Positions 1 to 6,160 of a stretch of DNA of 12,162 nt are shown here, piece by piece. Every line of letters starts with the position of its first letter. Position 1 is the first letter of the stretch. The stretch is from an archaeon. Lineage in GTDB: Archaea; Altiarchaeota; Altiarchaeia; JAFGQM01. The stretch spans positions 1 through 12,162 of the forward strand of contig JAOZPI010000023.1 of NCBI GenBank assembly GCA_029932835.1, given 5' to 3'. Below the pieces are notes generated by a model. The model was not told the DNA's origin. It was given only the letters and a program-made list of their open reading frames with translations, and made no database searches. A program made the position numbers and the translations under genes.

Positions 1-395
1 TCAAACTCCAGCCAGGTTTTTATGTCCATCGCGACATAGTCTAATAGCCCTCTTTTTAGCAAGTCCCCTAAGATTTGGCTATTAGTGCCATTTGTATCCA
101 ATTTCACTGCATATCCCATACCCTTTACCCGCTCTATGAATTGCCGTAGGTCTTTTTGGAGCGTAGGCTCTCCACCCGTTATTTCCACCCCATCCAAAAA
201 CCCCCTCCTCTTTTCCAAAAATTCGAAAACCTGCGCTTCCTTTATCTCCTTGAGCTTTTTGATCTCTTCTGGCAGGACCAGCTCCCAGTTATGGCAGAAG
301 GGACACCTCCAGTTACACCCAATCGTGAATACAATGGCCGACAATCTTCCTGGGAAATCTATAAGGCTGAGCTTTTGTAACCCCCCGATGTGCAT
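1..395 (-). CDS. nrdG: Anaerobic ribonucleotide reductase activating protein (radical SAM), 3' end cut off by window edge
   Basis: This radical-SAM enzyme cleaves S-adenosylmethionine with a [4Fe-4S] cluster and installs the glycyl radical on NrdD. I translated the minus strand from the ATG at 395-393; 131 codons are visible and the frame is open to the edge. Residues 27-34 read CNWRCPFC, the CX3CX2C cluster motif of the family, and residues 74-78 are GGEPT, the SAM-binding motif. The N-terminus (IGGLQ...LSLIDFPG) and a later VAMDIKT segment are typical of the stand-alone activase found in archaea and Thermotoga. The start codon directly follows the nrdD stop (TAGATG), and GAGGTGG at 407-401 inside the end of nrdD gives a ribosome site 5 nt away, so translation is probably coupled. 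The C-terminal part lies outside the window. The family call is firm; the exact subtype is less so. Confidence 0.93.
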   Translation of the reverse strand, partial: MHIGGLQKLSLIDFPGRLSAIVFTIGCNWRCPFCHNWELVLPEEIKKLKEIKEAQVFEFLEKRRGFLDGVEITGGEPTLQKDLRQFIERVKGMGYAVKLDTNGTNSQILGDLLKRGLLDYVAMDIKTWLEF

Positions 396-2534
396 CTATA
401 CCACCTCGTCTGTAGGGAGGGTCCCGTCAAATAATTTCCTCTCTTTGTACTCCTCCTGCTTCCCTGCGTTCCACTGATCTACAGGTCTTAGGTATCCCAC
501 AACCCGAGAATAGACCTCAGGTTTTGTCTTCTTCCCCTCACTCTCACACTTTTCACATACCTCATGGGCCCCAAACAAGTATCCATGATCTGGACATATA
601 CTAAACGTCGGAGTCAGGGTGAAGTAGGGGAGTTTAAAGTTTTCGCACACTCTTCTGATTAGAGACTTTACCGCATTTGTATCTGGCATATTCTCTCCTA
701 AAAAAACATGGAACACTGTGCCACCAGTATACTTTGTTTGTAGATTGTCCTGCAGTTCTAGTGCTTCAAACAGGTCATTGGTAAAGTTTACTGGCAACTG
801 AGAAGAGTTTGTGTAATAGGGAGCCGCCCCCCTCTTTACACTCTCTGTGTTTGCAAATTTTATATCCGGGTACCTCTCCTTGTCCAACCTGGCTAGCCTG
901 TATGAGGTTCCCTCTGCTGGTGTGGCTTCTAGGTTGTACACATGATCTGTCTCTTCCTGGAAATCCTCCAATCTCTTTCTGATATAATCCAGAACCTTTT
1001 CTGCAAATTTCTTTCCCTCTTCATCCCCAATTGTGGAATTAAGGAAATTCAATGCCATTTCATTCATTCCGAGGACACCTATTGTAGAAAAGTGGTTTTT
1101 CCAATACTCCCCGTACCCCTCCTTTATATGCCTGAGGTAATACTTTGAATATGGATAAAGCCCTCTTTCTGTGAACTTCTCTATTACCTTTCTTTTCACC
1201 TCCAGACTGTTCTTTGCCAAGACAAGAAGCCTGTCCAAGCGCTCAAAAAATTCCCTTTCATTTCTGGAGAGGTAGCCCAGTCGTGCCATGTTTATGGTGA
1301 CCACTCCAATAGATCCAGTCAGTGGGTTGGCTCCGAAGAGCCCGCCTCCCCTCTTCTTCAGCTCTCTTTTATCAAGGCGCAGATGACAACACATAGATCT
1401 CACATCCTCCGGATTTAGATCAGAGTTTACGAAGTTGGAGAAGTATGGGATACCATACTTTGCTGTCATCTCCCATATTGGTTCATAGGCTGGGTTGTCC
1501 CATTCAAAGTCCTTTGTTATGCTGTAGGTGGGAATCGGAAACGTGAACACCCTGCCCTCTGAATCGCCCTCTGCTATAACCTCTGCGAATACATGGTTGA
1601 ACATAAGCACCTCTTCCTCAAATTCGCCGTATGTCCGATCCATTATCTGCCCGTCTATGATCACTGGTTCGTCCTTCATGAATTCCGGAACCTTTAGATC
1701 TAGCGAGACGTTGGTGAATGGCGTCTGAAATCCTACCCTTGTTGGAACATTTATGTTGTAAATAAATTCCTGAAGAGCCTGCTTTACTTGGCCATAGTCG
1801 AGGCCATCATATTGTATAAACGGGGCGAGGTATGTATCAAAGTTGGAAAATGCCTGTGCACCAGCAGCCTCCCCCTGAAGTGTATAAAAAAAGTTCACTA
1901 CCTGTCCTAGCGCTGTTCTAAAGTGCTTTGCTGGCTTAGAGCTAATCTTTCCGCGTACTCCCTTAAATCCGGTAAGGAGCAGATCTTGGAGGTCCCAACC
2001 AACACAGTACGCGCTTAATAACCCGAGATCGTGGAGGTGAAAGTCCCCTGATAAATGGGCCTTTCTGATCTCGTCTGGGTATACTTTATTTAGCCAGTAC
2101 TGAGAGGTTATAACAGACGATATATGAAAGTTCAATCCCTGCAACGAGAAGGTCATATTCGCGTTCTCTTTCACTCTCCAGTCCTGCATATTAAGATAAT
2201 CCTCTACAATCCTGAGGTTGGAAAACATGGTTTTTAATTGCCTCAATTCATCGTGCTGCTTTCTGTAGAGTATGTACGCCTTTGCTGTTAGGTAGTGTTT
2301 GTTCTCAACAAGGACCTTTTCCACAAGGTCCTGCACTTCCTCTACCGTCGGTATCTCCCCCGGTTTGGTTTTGCTCTTTAACAAAGAGACGACTTGGCTT
2401 CCCAGCTTCTTAGCAAGATCGTAATCCTCTCCCCCAACAGCCTGAGCAGCCTTCCATATGGCCAGGCTGATCCTGTCTGCATCAAAGTCAACAATTCTTC
2501 CATCCCTCTTTCGTATCTTCTCAATCTTCTCCAT
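396..2534 (-). CDS. nrdD: Anaerobic (class III) ribonucleoside-triphosphate reductase
   Basis: This oxygen-sensitive enzyme reduces ribonucleoside triphosphates to deoxynucleotides using a glycyl radical. The 712-residue protein is full length. Residues 1-95 are an ATP-cone regulatory domain (KIRKRDGRIVDFD...). The catalytic barrel follows, with Cys177 in SAYCVGW and the finger-loop pair Cys382-Cys383 in SMCCHL, where the thiyl-radical cysteine is expected. Residues 647-663 hold Cys-x2-His and Cys-x2-Cys, a zinc-site layout. The glycyl-radical segment is RVVGYLRPV, with Gly680 the likely radical site. The start is fixed by GGAGGT at 2545-2540, 5 nt from the ATG. It forms an operon with nrdG, which begins at the next base after the stop. 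Two NrdR-like palindromes lie upstream. The reductant, formate or a redoxin, cannot be decided by eye. Confidence 0.97.
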   Translation of the reverse strand: MEKIEKIRKRDGRIVDFDADRISLAIWKAAQAVGGEDYDLAKKLGSQVVSLLKSKTKPGEIPTVEEVQDLVEKVLVENKHYLTAKAYILYRKQHDELRQLKTMFSNLRIVEDYLNMQDWRVKENANMTFSLQGLNFHISSVITSQYWLNKVYPDEIRKAHLSGDFHLHDLGLLSAYCVGWDLQDLLLTGFKGVRGKISSKPAKHFRTALGQVVNFFYTLQGEAAGAQAFSNFDTYLAPFIQYDGLDYGQVKQALQEFIYNINVPTRVGFQTPFTNVSLDLKVPEFMKDEPVIIDGQIMDRTYGEFEEEVLMFNHVFAEVIAEGDSEGRVFTFPIPTYSITKDFEWDNPAYEPIWEMTAKYGIPYFSNFVNSDLNPEDVRSMCCHLRLDKRELKKRGGGLFGANPLTGSIGVVTINMARLGYLSRNEREFFERLDRLLVLAKNSLEVKRKVIEKFTERGLYPYSKYYLRHIKEGYGEYWKNHFSTIGVLGMNEMALNFLNSTIGDEEGKKFAEKVLDYIRKRLEDFQEETDHVYNLEATPAEGTSYRLARLDKERYPDIKFANTESVKRGAAPYYTNSSQLPVNFTNDLFEALELQDNLQTKYTGGTVFHVFLGENMPDTNAVKSLIRRVCENFKLPYFTLTPTFSICPDHGYLFGAHEVCEKCESEGKKTKPEVYSRVVGYLRPVDQWNAGKQEEYKERKLFDGTLPTDEVV

Positions 2535-2539
2535 TTTTT

Positions 2540-2545
2540 ACCTCC
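2540..2545 (-). promoter_or_regulatory. Ribosome binding site of nrdD
   Basis: GGAGGT on the minus strand, 5 nt before the ATG at 2534. It fixes the nrdD start and implies a leadered mRNA, unlike the divergent SAM synthetase gene, which looks leaderless. Confidence 0.8.
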
Positions 2546-2560
2546 ATATTTTTTCCAAAA

Positions 2561-2576
2561 CCACAACATATTGTGG
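2561..2576. promoter_or_regulatory. Candidate NrdR box, proximal copy
   Basis: The plus strand reads CCACAACATATTGTGG, with 6-bp inverted arms CCACAA/TTGTGG around a 4-nt centre. It resembles the NrdR operator consensus as I recall it (ACACWATATATWGTGT), with one mismatch in the ten-base core. Its centre is 31 bp from that of the second box, about three helical turns, which is the usual spacing of paired NrdR boxes. It would lie in the transcribed leader if the TATA box at 2626-2633 is used. NrdR itself is not encoded in the window, so the binding protein is inferred. Confidence 0.55.
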
Positions 2577-2591
2577 TCCTCTATAGCAAAA

Positions 2592-2607
2592 TCTCAATAT
2601 ATTGTTG
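2592..2607. promoter_or_regulatory. Candidate NrdR box, distal copy
   Basis: The plus strand reads TCTCAATATATTGTTG. The core CAATATATTG (2595-2604) is a perfect palindrome and matches the NrdR core CWATATATWG at all ten positions. It lies 15 bp beyond the first box and covers the expected transcription start of nrdD, so a bound protein would block initiation. Because the core is A/T-rich it could instead be a second TATA element. Confidence 0.55.
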
Positions 2608-2625
2608 TTATGTTAGGAATGACTC

Positions 2626-2633
2626 TATAAAAA
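2626..2633 (-). promoter_or_regulatory. Likely TATA box of nrdDG
   Basis: The minus strand reads TTTTTATA. A start about 26 nt downstream falls near 2603, inside the distal NrdR-like box, leaving a leader of about 68 nt with a good ribosome site. The A/T-rich surroundings offer other candidates, including 2596-2603. Confidence 0.45.
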
Positions 2634-2771
2634 TAAAACCCTTTTGTTCTTCTGTACAAAAAATTTATGCTCTCAAAAGCATCTATTCCTAAGAGGCTTT
2701 TTCAAAATTACTCTTTGATTTCCATTAGTGCTTCTCCACCTGCCCATCCTTATACACCTTCTCATTACCCT

Positions 2772-2786
2772 GAGTAATTTTTACTC
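2772..2786. promoter_or_regulatory. Palindrome upstream of the SAM synthetase promoter
   Basis: GAGTAA-TTT-TTACTC, a perfect 6-bp inverted repeat with a 3-nt centre. It ends 7 bp before the TATA box at 2794, where an activator or a TFB-blocking repressor could sit. No known operator consensus is recognised. Confidence 0.4.
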
Positions 2787-2793
2787 CCAAGCC

Positions 2794-2801
2794 TTTTTAT
2801 A
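2794..2801 (+). promoter_or_regulatory. TATA box of the SAM synthetase gene (leaderless)
   Basis: TTTTTATA centred about 26 nt before the ATG at 2824, so transcription should begin at or next to the start codon. No ribosome site precedes the ATG, which agrees with a leaderless mRNA. Confidence 0.65.
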
Positions 2802-2823
2802 CGCCCCCTGATAAAATGCAAAA

Positions 2824-4029
2824 ATGCAAAAAAGAAATATTATTGTAAACCGTCTTGAGAAGGAACATATAGAAGACACGCGCGTGGAGATCGTAGAAAG
2901 GAAGGGAGTGGGCCATCCTGATTCCATAAGCGATGGCGTGGCAGACGCAGTGAGTCGCGCCCTCTGTCGAGAATACATAGAAAGGTTTGGCACTGTTATG
3001 CACCATAACACAGACGAGACCCAACTTGTGGCTGGTCAGTCACGGCCGAAGTTTGGAGGGGGGGTTGTCCTTGAGCCTATATACATGCTCCTTGTGGGAA
3101 GAGCCACAAACCACGTAGGTAATGAGTCCATACCAGTCGCAGAGATAGCTCTAAATGCTGCGAGAGAGTACATTAGGGATACCATCTTGAATCTAGACCC
3201 TGATACCCAGATGACCATAGAGTGTAAGTATGGAGAAGGTTCTGCAGACTTACAGAGCGTCTTTAAGAACAAGACAGCTATTCCTGGAGCTAATGACACC
3301 TCCTTTGGTATCGGCTTTGCTCCCTTCTCTGAGGTAGAGAAATTGACCCTTGAGGCAGAGAGATGGATAAATTCTAGGGACACAAAGCGGAGGATCCCTG
3401 CACTTGGAGAGGATGTGAAGGTTATGGGACTTAGGGAAGATAACAGAATAACCCTCACTGTAGCCAGTTCGCAGGTAGATAAATATGTCTCTGGAGTGGA
3501 GGACTACATAGAGAACAAGGAGAAGGTCAAGGAGAATCTAGAGAAGATAGCTCCAAAAATAACGGAAAGGCCTGTAGATGTGGTTGTCAATACAGGGGAT
3601 ATTGAAAAAAAGGGCGAGGAGGGGCTCTTTCTGACAGTTACCGGAACCTCTGCTGAGAATGGAGATGATGGCTCTGTTGGGAGGGGAAATCGTGTTTCTG
3701 GGCTCATAACTCCAGGAAGGCCAATGTCCATGGAGGCTGCGTCTGGTAAAAATCCCATAAACCATGTGGGGAAGATATACAACATTCTGGCTTTCAGGAT
3801 GGCAGACAGAATAGCCAGAGAGATAGGAGGGGTAAAAGAGGTGGAGGTCCAGCTGTTAAGCCAGATAGGAAGGCCAATAGACGATCCGCGCGTTGCCTAC
3901 ATAAAGCTCATGACAGACTCTGACTTTGCCCTTGCCCAGAGGGAGGCGGAGTCTATAGTTGAGGAGATGTTGGCAAACATCAAAGAGGTTACTGACGATG
4001 TCATTCATGGAAGGGTCCGAACCTTCTAA
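2824..4029 (+). CDS. mat: S-adenosylmethionine synthetase, archaeal type
   Basis: This enzyme joins ATP and methionine to make S-adenosylmethionine, the methyl donor and the cofactor of radical-SAM enzymes such as the neighbouring NrdG. At 401 residues it has the usual length of the archaeal family, which is distinct from bacterial MetK. Visible signatures are GVGHPDSISDGVADA (residues 28-42), HHNTDETQLVAGQ (60-72), the glycine-rich KFGGGVVLEPIY, and a C-terminal IGRPIDDPRVAYIKL segment. The start sits 26 nt after a TATA box. An out-of-frame ATG lies 8 nt earlier, but the archaeal family's N-terminus fits the 2824 start. The gene is divergent from nrdD and its last 32 bp overlap the next gene. 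No odd residues were noticed. Confidence 0.97.
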   Translation: MQKRNIIVNRLEKEHIEDTRVEIVERKGVGHPDSISDGVADAVSRALCREYIERFGTVMHHNTDETQLVAGQSRPKFGGGVVLEPIYMLLVGRATNHVGNESIPVAEIALNAAREYIRDTILNLDPDTQMTIECKYGEGSADLQSVFKNKTAIPGANDTSFGIGFAPFSEVEKLTLEAERWINSRDTKRRIPALGEDVKVMGLREDNRITLTVASSQVDKYVSGVEDYIENKEKVKENLEKIAPKITERPVDVVVNTGDIEKKGEEGLFLTVTGTSAENGDDGSVGRGNRVSGLITPGRPMSMEAASGKNPINHVGKIYNILAFRMADRIAREIGGVKEVEVQLLSQIGRPIDDPRVAYIKLMTDSDFALAQREAESIVEEMLANIKEVTDDVIHGRVRTF

Positions 4030-4714
4030 GAAGCGCTTTTCAAGGGCTTTCTACTATCTTCCCACTCTGCTTCCCCCTATAGGTTTTGTTCTTATCCTTG
4101 TTGGATTTCTGCTTTCTCTCCATCTGTATCCTGCACTGCCAACCCAAATGGTTGTCCACTGGGGGATCTTGGGACAACCGGACGAGAGCTTGGAGAGGGA
4201 AACGGCTGCCTTTATTATCCCCCTGCTGATGCTTCTCCTCTTTCTTCTTTCTCTCTTTCTCCCCAAAATAGACCCCCTAAGAAAAAATATTGCTCTTTTC
4301 AGGCCGTATTTCGCTGCCTTTATTCTCCTCCTTCTCGTATTTTTACTTTCTCTCCACATCTTTCTCCTCTTATGGAACTTGGGGGTCTCTATTCCTCTTA
4401 TTCCCTTTATCTGTTTGTGGCTTTCTGTTCTCTTCTTTTATGTGGGGGTGTTGTGTGAGCATACAGAACAAAATTGGTTTATTGGGATAAGAAACCCCTG
4501 GACCTTGAGTAGTAAGCGCATCTGGAGGAGAGTGAATACAGCTGGCGGAAGGGCGTTCAAACTAGCCTCTCTTGTCTTCCTCTTGGGTATCCTCTTTCCA
4601 ACTCACACCATCTTCATAGTGCTCCTTCCTGTCATCACTGTAGCGCTCTACACTCTCATTCTATCCTACAAGGAGTTCAAAAAAGAGGAAGCTCGAGGCC
4701 ATGGTCTTTCGTAG
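3998..4714 (+). CDS. DUF1648/SdpI-family integral membrane protein
   Basis: A membrane protein of 238 residues with about six hydrophobic segments (roughly residues 20-43, 70-88, 100-126, 131-152, and two within 186-223). The loop LPTQMVVHWGILGQPD (48-62) matches the DUF1648 pattern, and FIGIRNPWTLSSKRIW (161-176) followed by NTAGG matches the SdpI pattern. In Bacillus subtilis SdpI gives immunity to the SdpC toxin and relays a signal, but most family members, archaeal ones included, have no known role. I chose the ATG at 3998 because GAGGT lies 8 nt upstream. The frame extends back to 3959, and an ATG at 4007 is also possible. The gene overlaps the end of the SAM synthetase gene by 32 bp in another frame, so the two are probably co-transcribed. 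No toxin gene is recognisable beside it. Confidence 0.8.
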   Translation: MSFMEGSEPSKKRFSRAFYYLPTLLPPIGFVLILVGFLLSLHLYPALPTQMVVHWGILGQPDESLERETAAFIIPLLMLLLFLLSLFLPKIDPLRKNIALFRPYFAAFILLLLVFLLSLHIFLLLWNLGVSIPLIPFICLWLSVLFFYVGVLCEHTEQNWFIGIRNPWTLSSKRIWRRVNTAGGRAFKLASLVFLLGILFPTHTIFIVLLPVITVALYTLILSYKEFKKEEARGHGLS

Positions 4715-4784
4715 GGGGTTATCCAATCTATTCCAAACCTGCACCATGCGCCACTGCTCACTGCTCACATATCGCCGTTAACCC

Positions 4785-4792
4785 TTTATATT
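4785..4792 (+). promoter_or_regulatory. Possible TATA box of the mini-gene or small RNA
   Basis: TTTATATT, centred about 24 nt before the ATG at 4812. It shares TATATTC with the promoter of the phosphate transporter gene at 5023. The transcript it would drive includes the hairpins at 4920-4982. Confidence 0.4.
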
Positions 4793-4811
4793 CTCCTCTT
4801 CTATCATGAAC

Positions 4812-4943
4812 ATGGAAATTCAGGAGATCTATAAAATAAGATTTGATCCAGGGCACCAGTCCGAGAAGGTTGTGGTCGGATCCAACGAGGTTCTCATTCC
4901 CACCTCCAGAGCTATAGTGCCCCCAACCCTTTCCTTCTGTTAA
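4812..4943 (+). CDS. Possible 43-residue small protein, unrecognised
   Basis: The frame from ATG 4812 (or 4806, adding two residues) to TAA 4941-4943 reads MEIQEIYKIRFDPGHQSEKV at its N-terminus and ends APTLSFC-like, strictly VPPTLSFC. The composition is mixed and protein-like, with no membrane segment and one terminal Cys. I do not recognise the family. A TATA-like box about 24 nt upstream would give a leaderless transcript starting near ATG 4812. Against a gene: it is short, it has no ribosome site, and the arm of an RNA hairpin overlaps its last codons. It could equally be the 5' part of a small RNA, or the remnant of a lost gene. Confidence 0.3.
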   Translation: MEIQEIYKIRFDPGHQSEKVVVGSNEVLIPTSRAIVPPTLSFC

Positions 4944-4957
4944 GGGCGCATTGGGGG
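4920..4957 (+). ncRNA. Interrupted hairpin over the mini-gene stop
   Basis: CCCCCAA (4920-4926) pairs with TTGGGGG (4951-4957), and inside it CCCTT (4927-4931) pairs with AAGGG (4942-4946). A 10-nt loop closes the inner stem and a 4-nt bulge (CGCA) separates the stems on the 3' side. The twelve pairs are mostly G-C. It could be part of a small RNA or a 3'-end structure. Confidence 0.45.
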
Positions 4958-4959
4958 GA

Positions 4960-4982
4960 GGCAGGGTGGTCTACACCCTGCC
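4960..4982 (+). ncRNA. Perfect 9-bp hairpin
   Basis: GGCAGGGTG and CACCCTGCC enclose a 5-nt loop (GTCTA). It follows the previous hairpin by 2 nt, so the two could stack. No T run follows directly, so it is not a standard terminator alone. The next T run is at 5005-5009. Confidence 0.5.
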
Positions 4983-4993
4983 ACTTCTTCTAT

Positions 4994-5009
4994 AAAGCCA
5001 AAGCTTTTT
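4994..5009 (+). terminator. Possible terminator before the phosphate transporter gene
   Basis: A weak AAAGC/GCTTT stem (4994-4998 and 5003-5007) runs into TTTTT at 5005-5009. Archaeal polymerase often stops at oligo-T, so this could end an upstream transcript. The same T run could instead belong to an upstream TATA element (TTTTTATT). Confidence 0.3.
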
Positions 5010-5022
5010 ATTCCGCCCCCCG

Positions 5023-5029
5023 TTATATT
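5023..5029 (+). promoter_or_regulatory. TATA box of the phosphate transporter operon (leaderless)
   Basis: TTATATT centred about 26 nt before the ATG at 5052. No ribosome site precedes that ATG, so the mRNA is probably leaderless. The start codon region carries the palindrome GGAAATTTCC (5054-5063), which could serve as an operator at the transcription start. Confidence 0.5.
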
Positions 5030-5051
5030 CCACTTTACCTGCCTTGGAAAT

Positions 5052-6158
5052 ATGGAAATTTCCCATATCCCAAAATTGGTATTCAACAAGCAAAACACAA
5101 TAAAGCGTGTCATAATCTTATCTATCGCCCTCTATTTTTTTCTAGTGAGTATCGAGGTTATGGGAGCAGCCTTTAAGCTCTTCGGAAGGGACTTCGCTGA
5201 ACAGCTCCTTACCACTACTTCGAATCCCTTTGTCGGTGTGGTGGTTGGAATACTTGCTACCAGCCTTGTTCAGAGTTCCTCATGCACTACCTCCATAGTC
5301 GTGGGCCTCGTGGCTGCTGGGGGGTTGTCTCTCCCAAATGCCATCCCCATCATTATGGGAGCGAATATTGGCACCAGCGTCACAAACACCCTTGTCGCAT
5401 TAGGACACATAACCAAGAGGGACGAATTCCGGAGGGCATTCTCTGGTGCAACTGTCCACGATCTCTTTAATCTGCTCGCGGTCTCTACCCTGCTCCCTCT
5501 TGAGCTCACCACCCATATCCTGCAGAACACAGCCACCTTCCTCTCAACAGCGTTTACCAGTGTTGGGGGCTTAGCGTTTATAAGTCCCTTGAAGTGTATC
5601 ACAAAGCCTTCTGTAGAACTCCTAAGGGGGGTTGTAGCACATCCCCTCCCCCTCCTCATCCTCGGCCTGGTCCTCCTCTTCTCCTGTCTGACTATCATGG
5701 TCAAGATGATGCGCTCTCTGGTCATCAACAAATTTGAAGTACTCTTCGACCGATATCTCTTCAGGAGCGCCTTCACAGCTTTCTTTTTGGGCTTTCTCTT
5801 TACTTCTGTAGTGCAGAGCAGCTCTGTCACAACATCGCTTGCGGTTCCTCTCCTGGCCGCCGGTCTTGTTACAGTGTCTCGGATCTTCCCCTATACGCTG
5901 GGGGCTAACCTTGGGACAACGCTTACGGCCCTATTGGCTGCCTTTGTTACCCACAGCCCAGTGGCTATAGCGGTTGCTCTTACTCACCTTCTCTTCAATC
6001 TCTTTGGTATTCTTATATGGTATCCCCTCCGGCGCGTTCCAATAACGCTGGCTGAGAAGCTGGGAGAGCTTGCCTCTAGGTCAAGAAGAATTGCCTTCTT
6101 TTATATAGTCGGTGTTTTTTATGTAATCCCTGTATTATTAGTATTCGTGTGGAGGTGA
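5052..6158 (+). CDS. Na+/phosphate cotransporter family protein
   Basis: An integral membrane transporter of the NptA/PF02690 type, which uses the sodium gradient to import inorganic phosphate. The 368-residue protein shows the inverted-repeat design of the family. The first half has VQSSS at 73-77 and GANIGTS at 103-109; the second has VQSSS at 254-258 and GANLGTT at 284-290. Each is followed by long hydrophobic helices, and a charged linker near residues 215-235 separates the halves. No C-terminal PhoU domain is fused to it, unlike many bacterial members, but a PhoU-like protein is encoded immediately downstream. The stop codon TGA lies within the ribosome site of that gene. Transport of another anion cannot be excluded from sequence alone. 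Confidence 0.92.
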   Translation: MEISHIPKLVFNKQNTIKRVIILSIALYFFLVSIEVMGAAFKLFGRDFAEQLLTTTSNPFVGVVVGILATSLVQSSSCTTSIVVGLVAAGGLSLPNAIPIIMGANIGTSVTNTLVALGHITKRDEFRRAFSGATVHDLFNLLAVSTLLPLELTTHILQNTATFLSTAFTSVGGLAFISPLKCITKPSVELLRGVVAHPLPLLILGLVLLFSCLTIMVKMMRSLVINKFEVLFDRYLFRSAFTAFFLGFLFTSVVQSSSVTTSLAVPLLAAGLVTVSRIFPYTLGANLGTTLTALLAAFVTHSPVAIAVALTHLLFNLFGILIWYPLRRVPITLAEKLGELASRSRRIAFFYIVGVFYVIPVLLVFVWR

Positions 6159-6160
6159 GA

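Larger units (their letters stand above)
4715..5051. other. 337-bp gap between the SdpI-like and phosphate transporter genes
   Basis: This is the longest non-coding stretch. From left to right it holds a short direct repeat (ACTGCTC twice, near 4752-4765), a TATA-like box at 4785, a possible 44-codon mini-gene, two or three RNA hairpins from 4920 to 5007, a T run, and the TATA box of the transporter gene. I see no longer open frame on either strand and no tRNA-like fold. Confidence 0.6.

Noticed and set aside
85..477. Plus-strand frames over the nrdD/nrdG junction
   Set aside because: The minus strand encodes recognisable NrdG and the NrdD C-terminus across the same bases.
2667..2682. Small inverted repeat ATGCT/AGCAT in the nrdD-mat spacer
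   Set aside because: Only five pairs around a 6-nt loop in A/T-rich DNA, with no relation to either promoter; probably chance.
4715..5051. tRNA, C/D-box RNA or mobile-element remnant in the longest gap
   Set aside because: No cloverleaf, no TGATGA/CTGA box pair, no terminal inverted repeats and no transposase fragment were seen.
5270..5830. A 186-codon minus-strand frame inside the phosphate transporter gene
   Set aside because: It lies wholly antisense to a gene with clear family motifs, is very rich in Arg and Thr, and resembles no protein I know; it is a shadow frame.
6149..6160. GTG start at 6149 for the PhoU-like gene
   Set aside because: The GTG precedes the GGAGG ribosome site, which is spaced correctly for ATG 6161.
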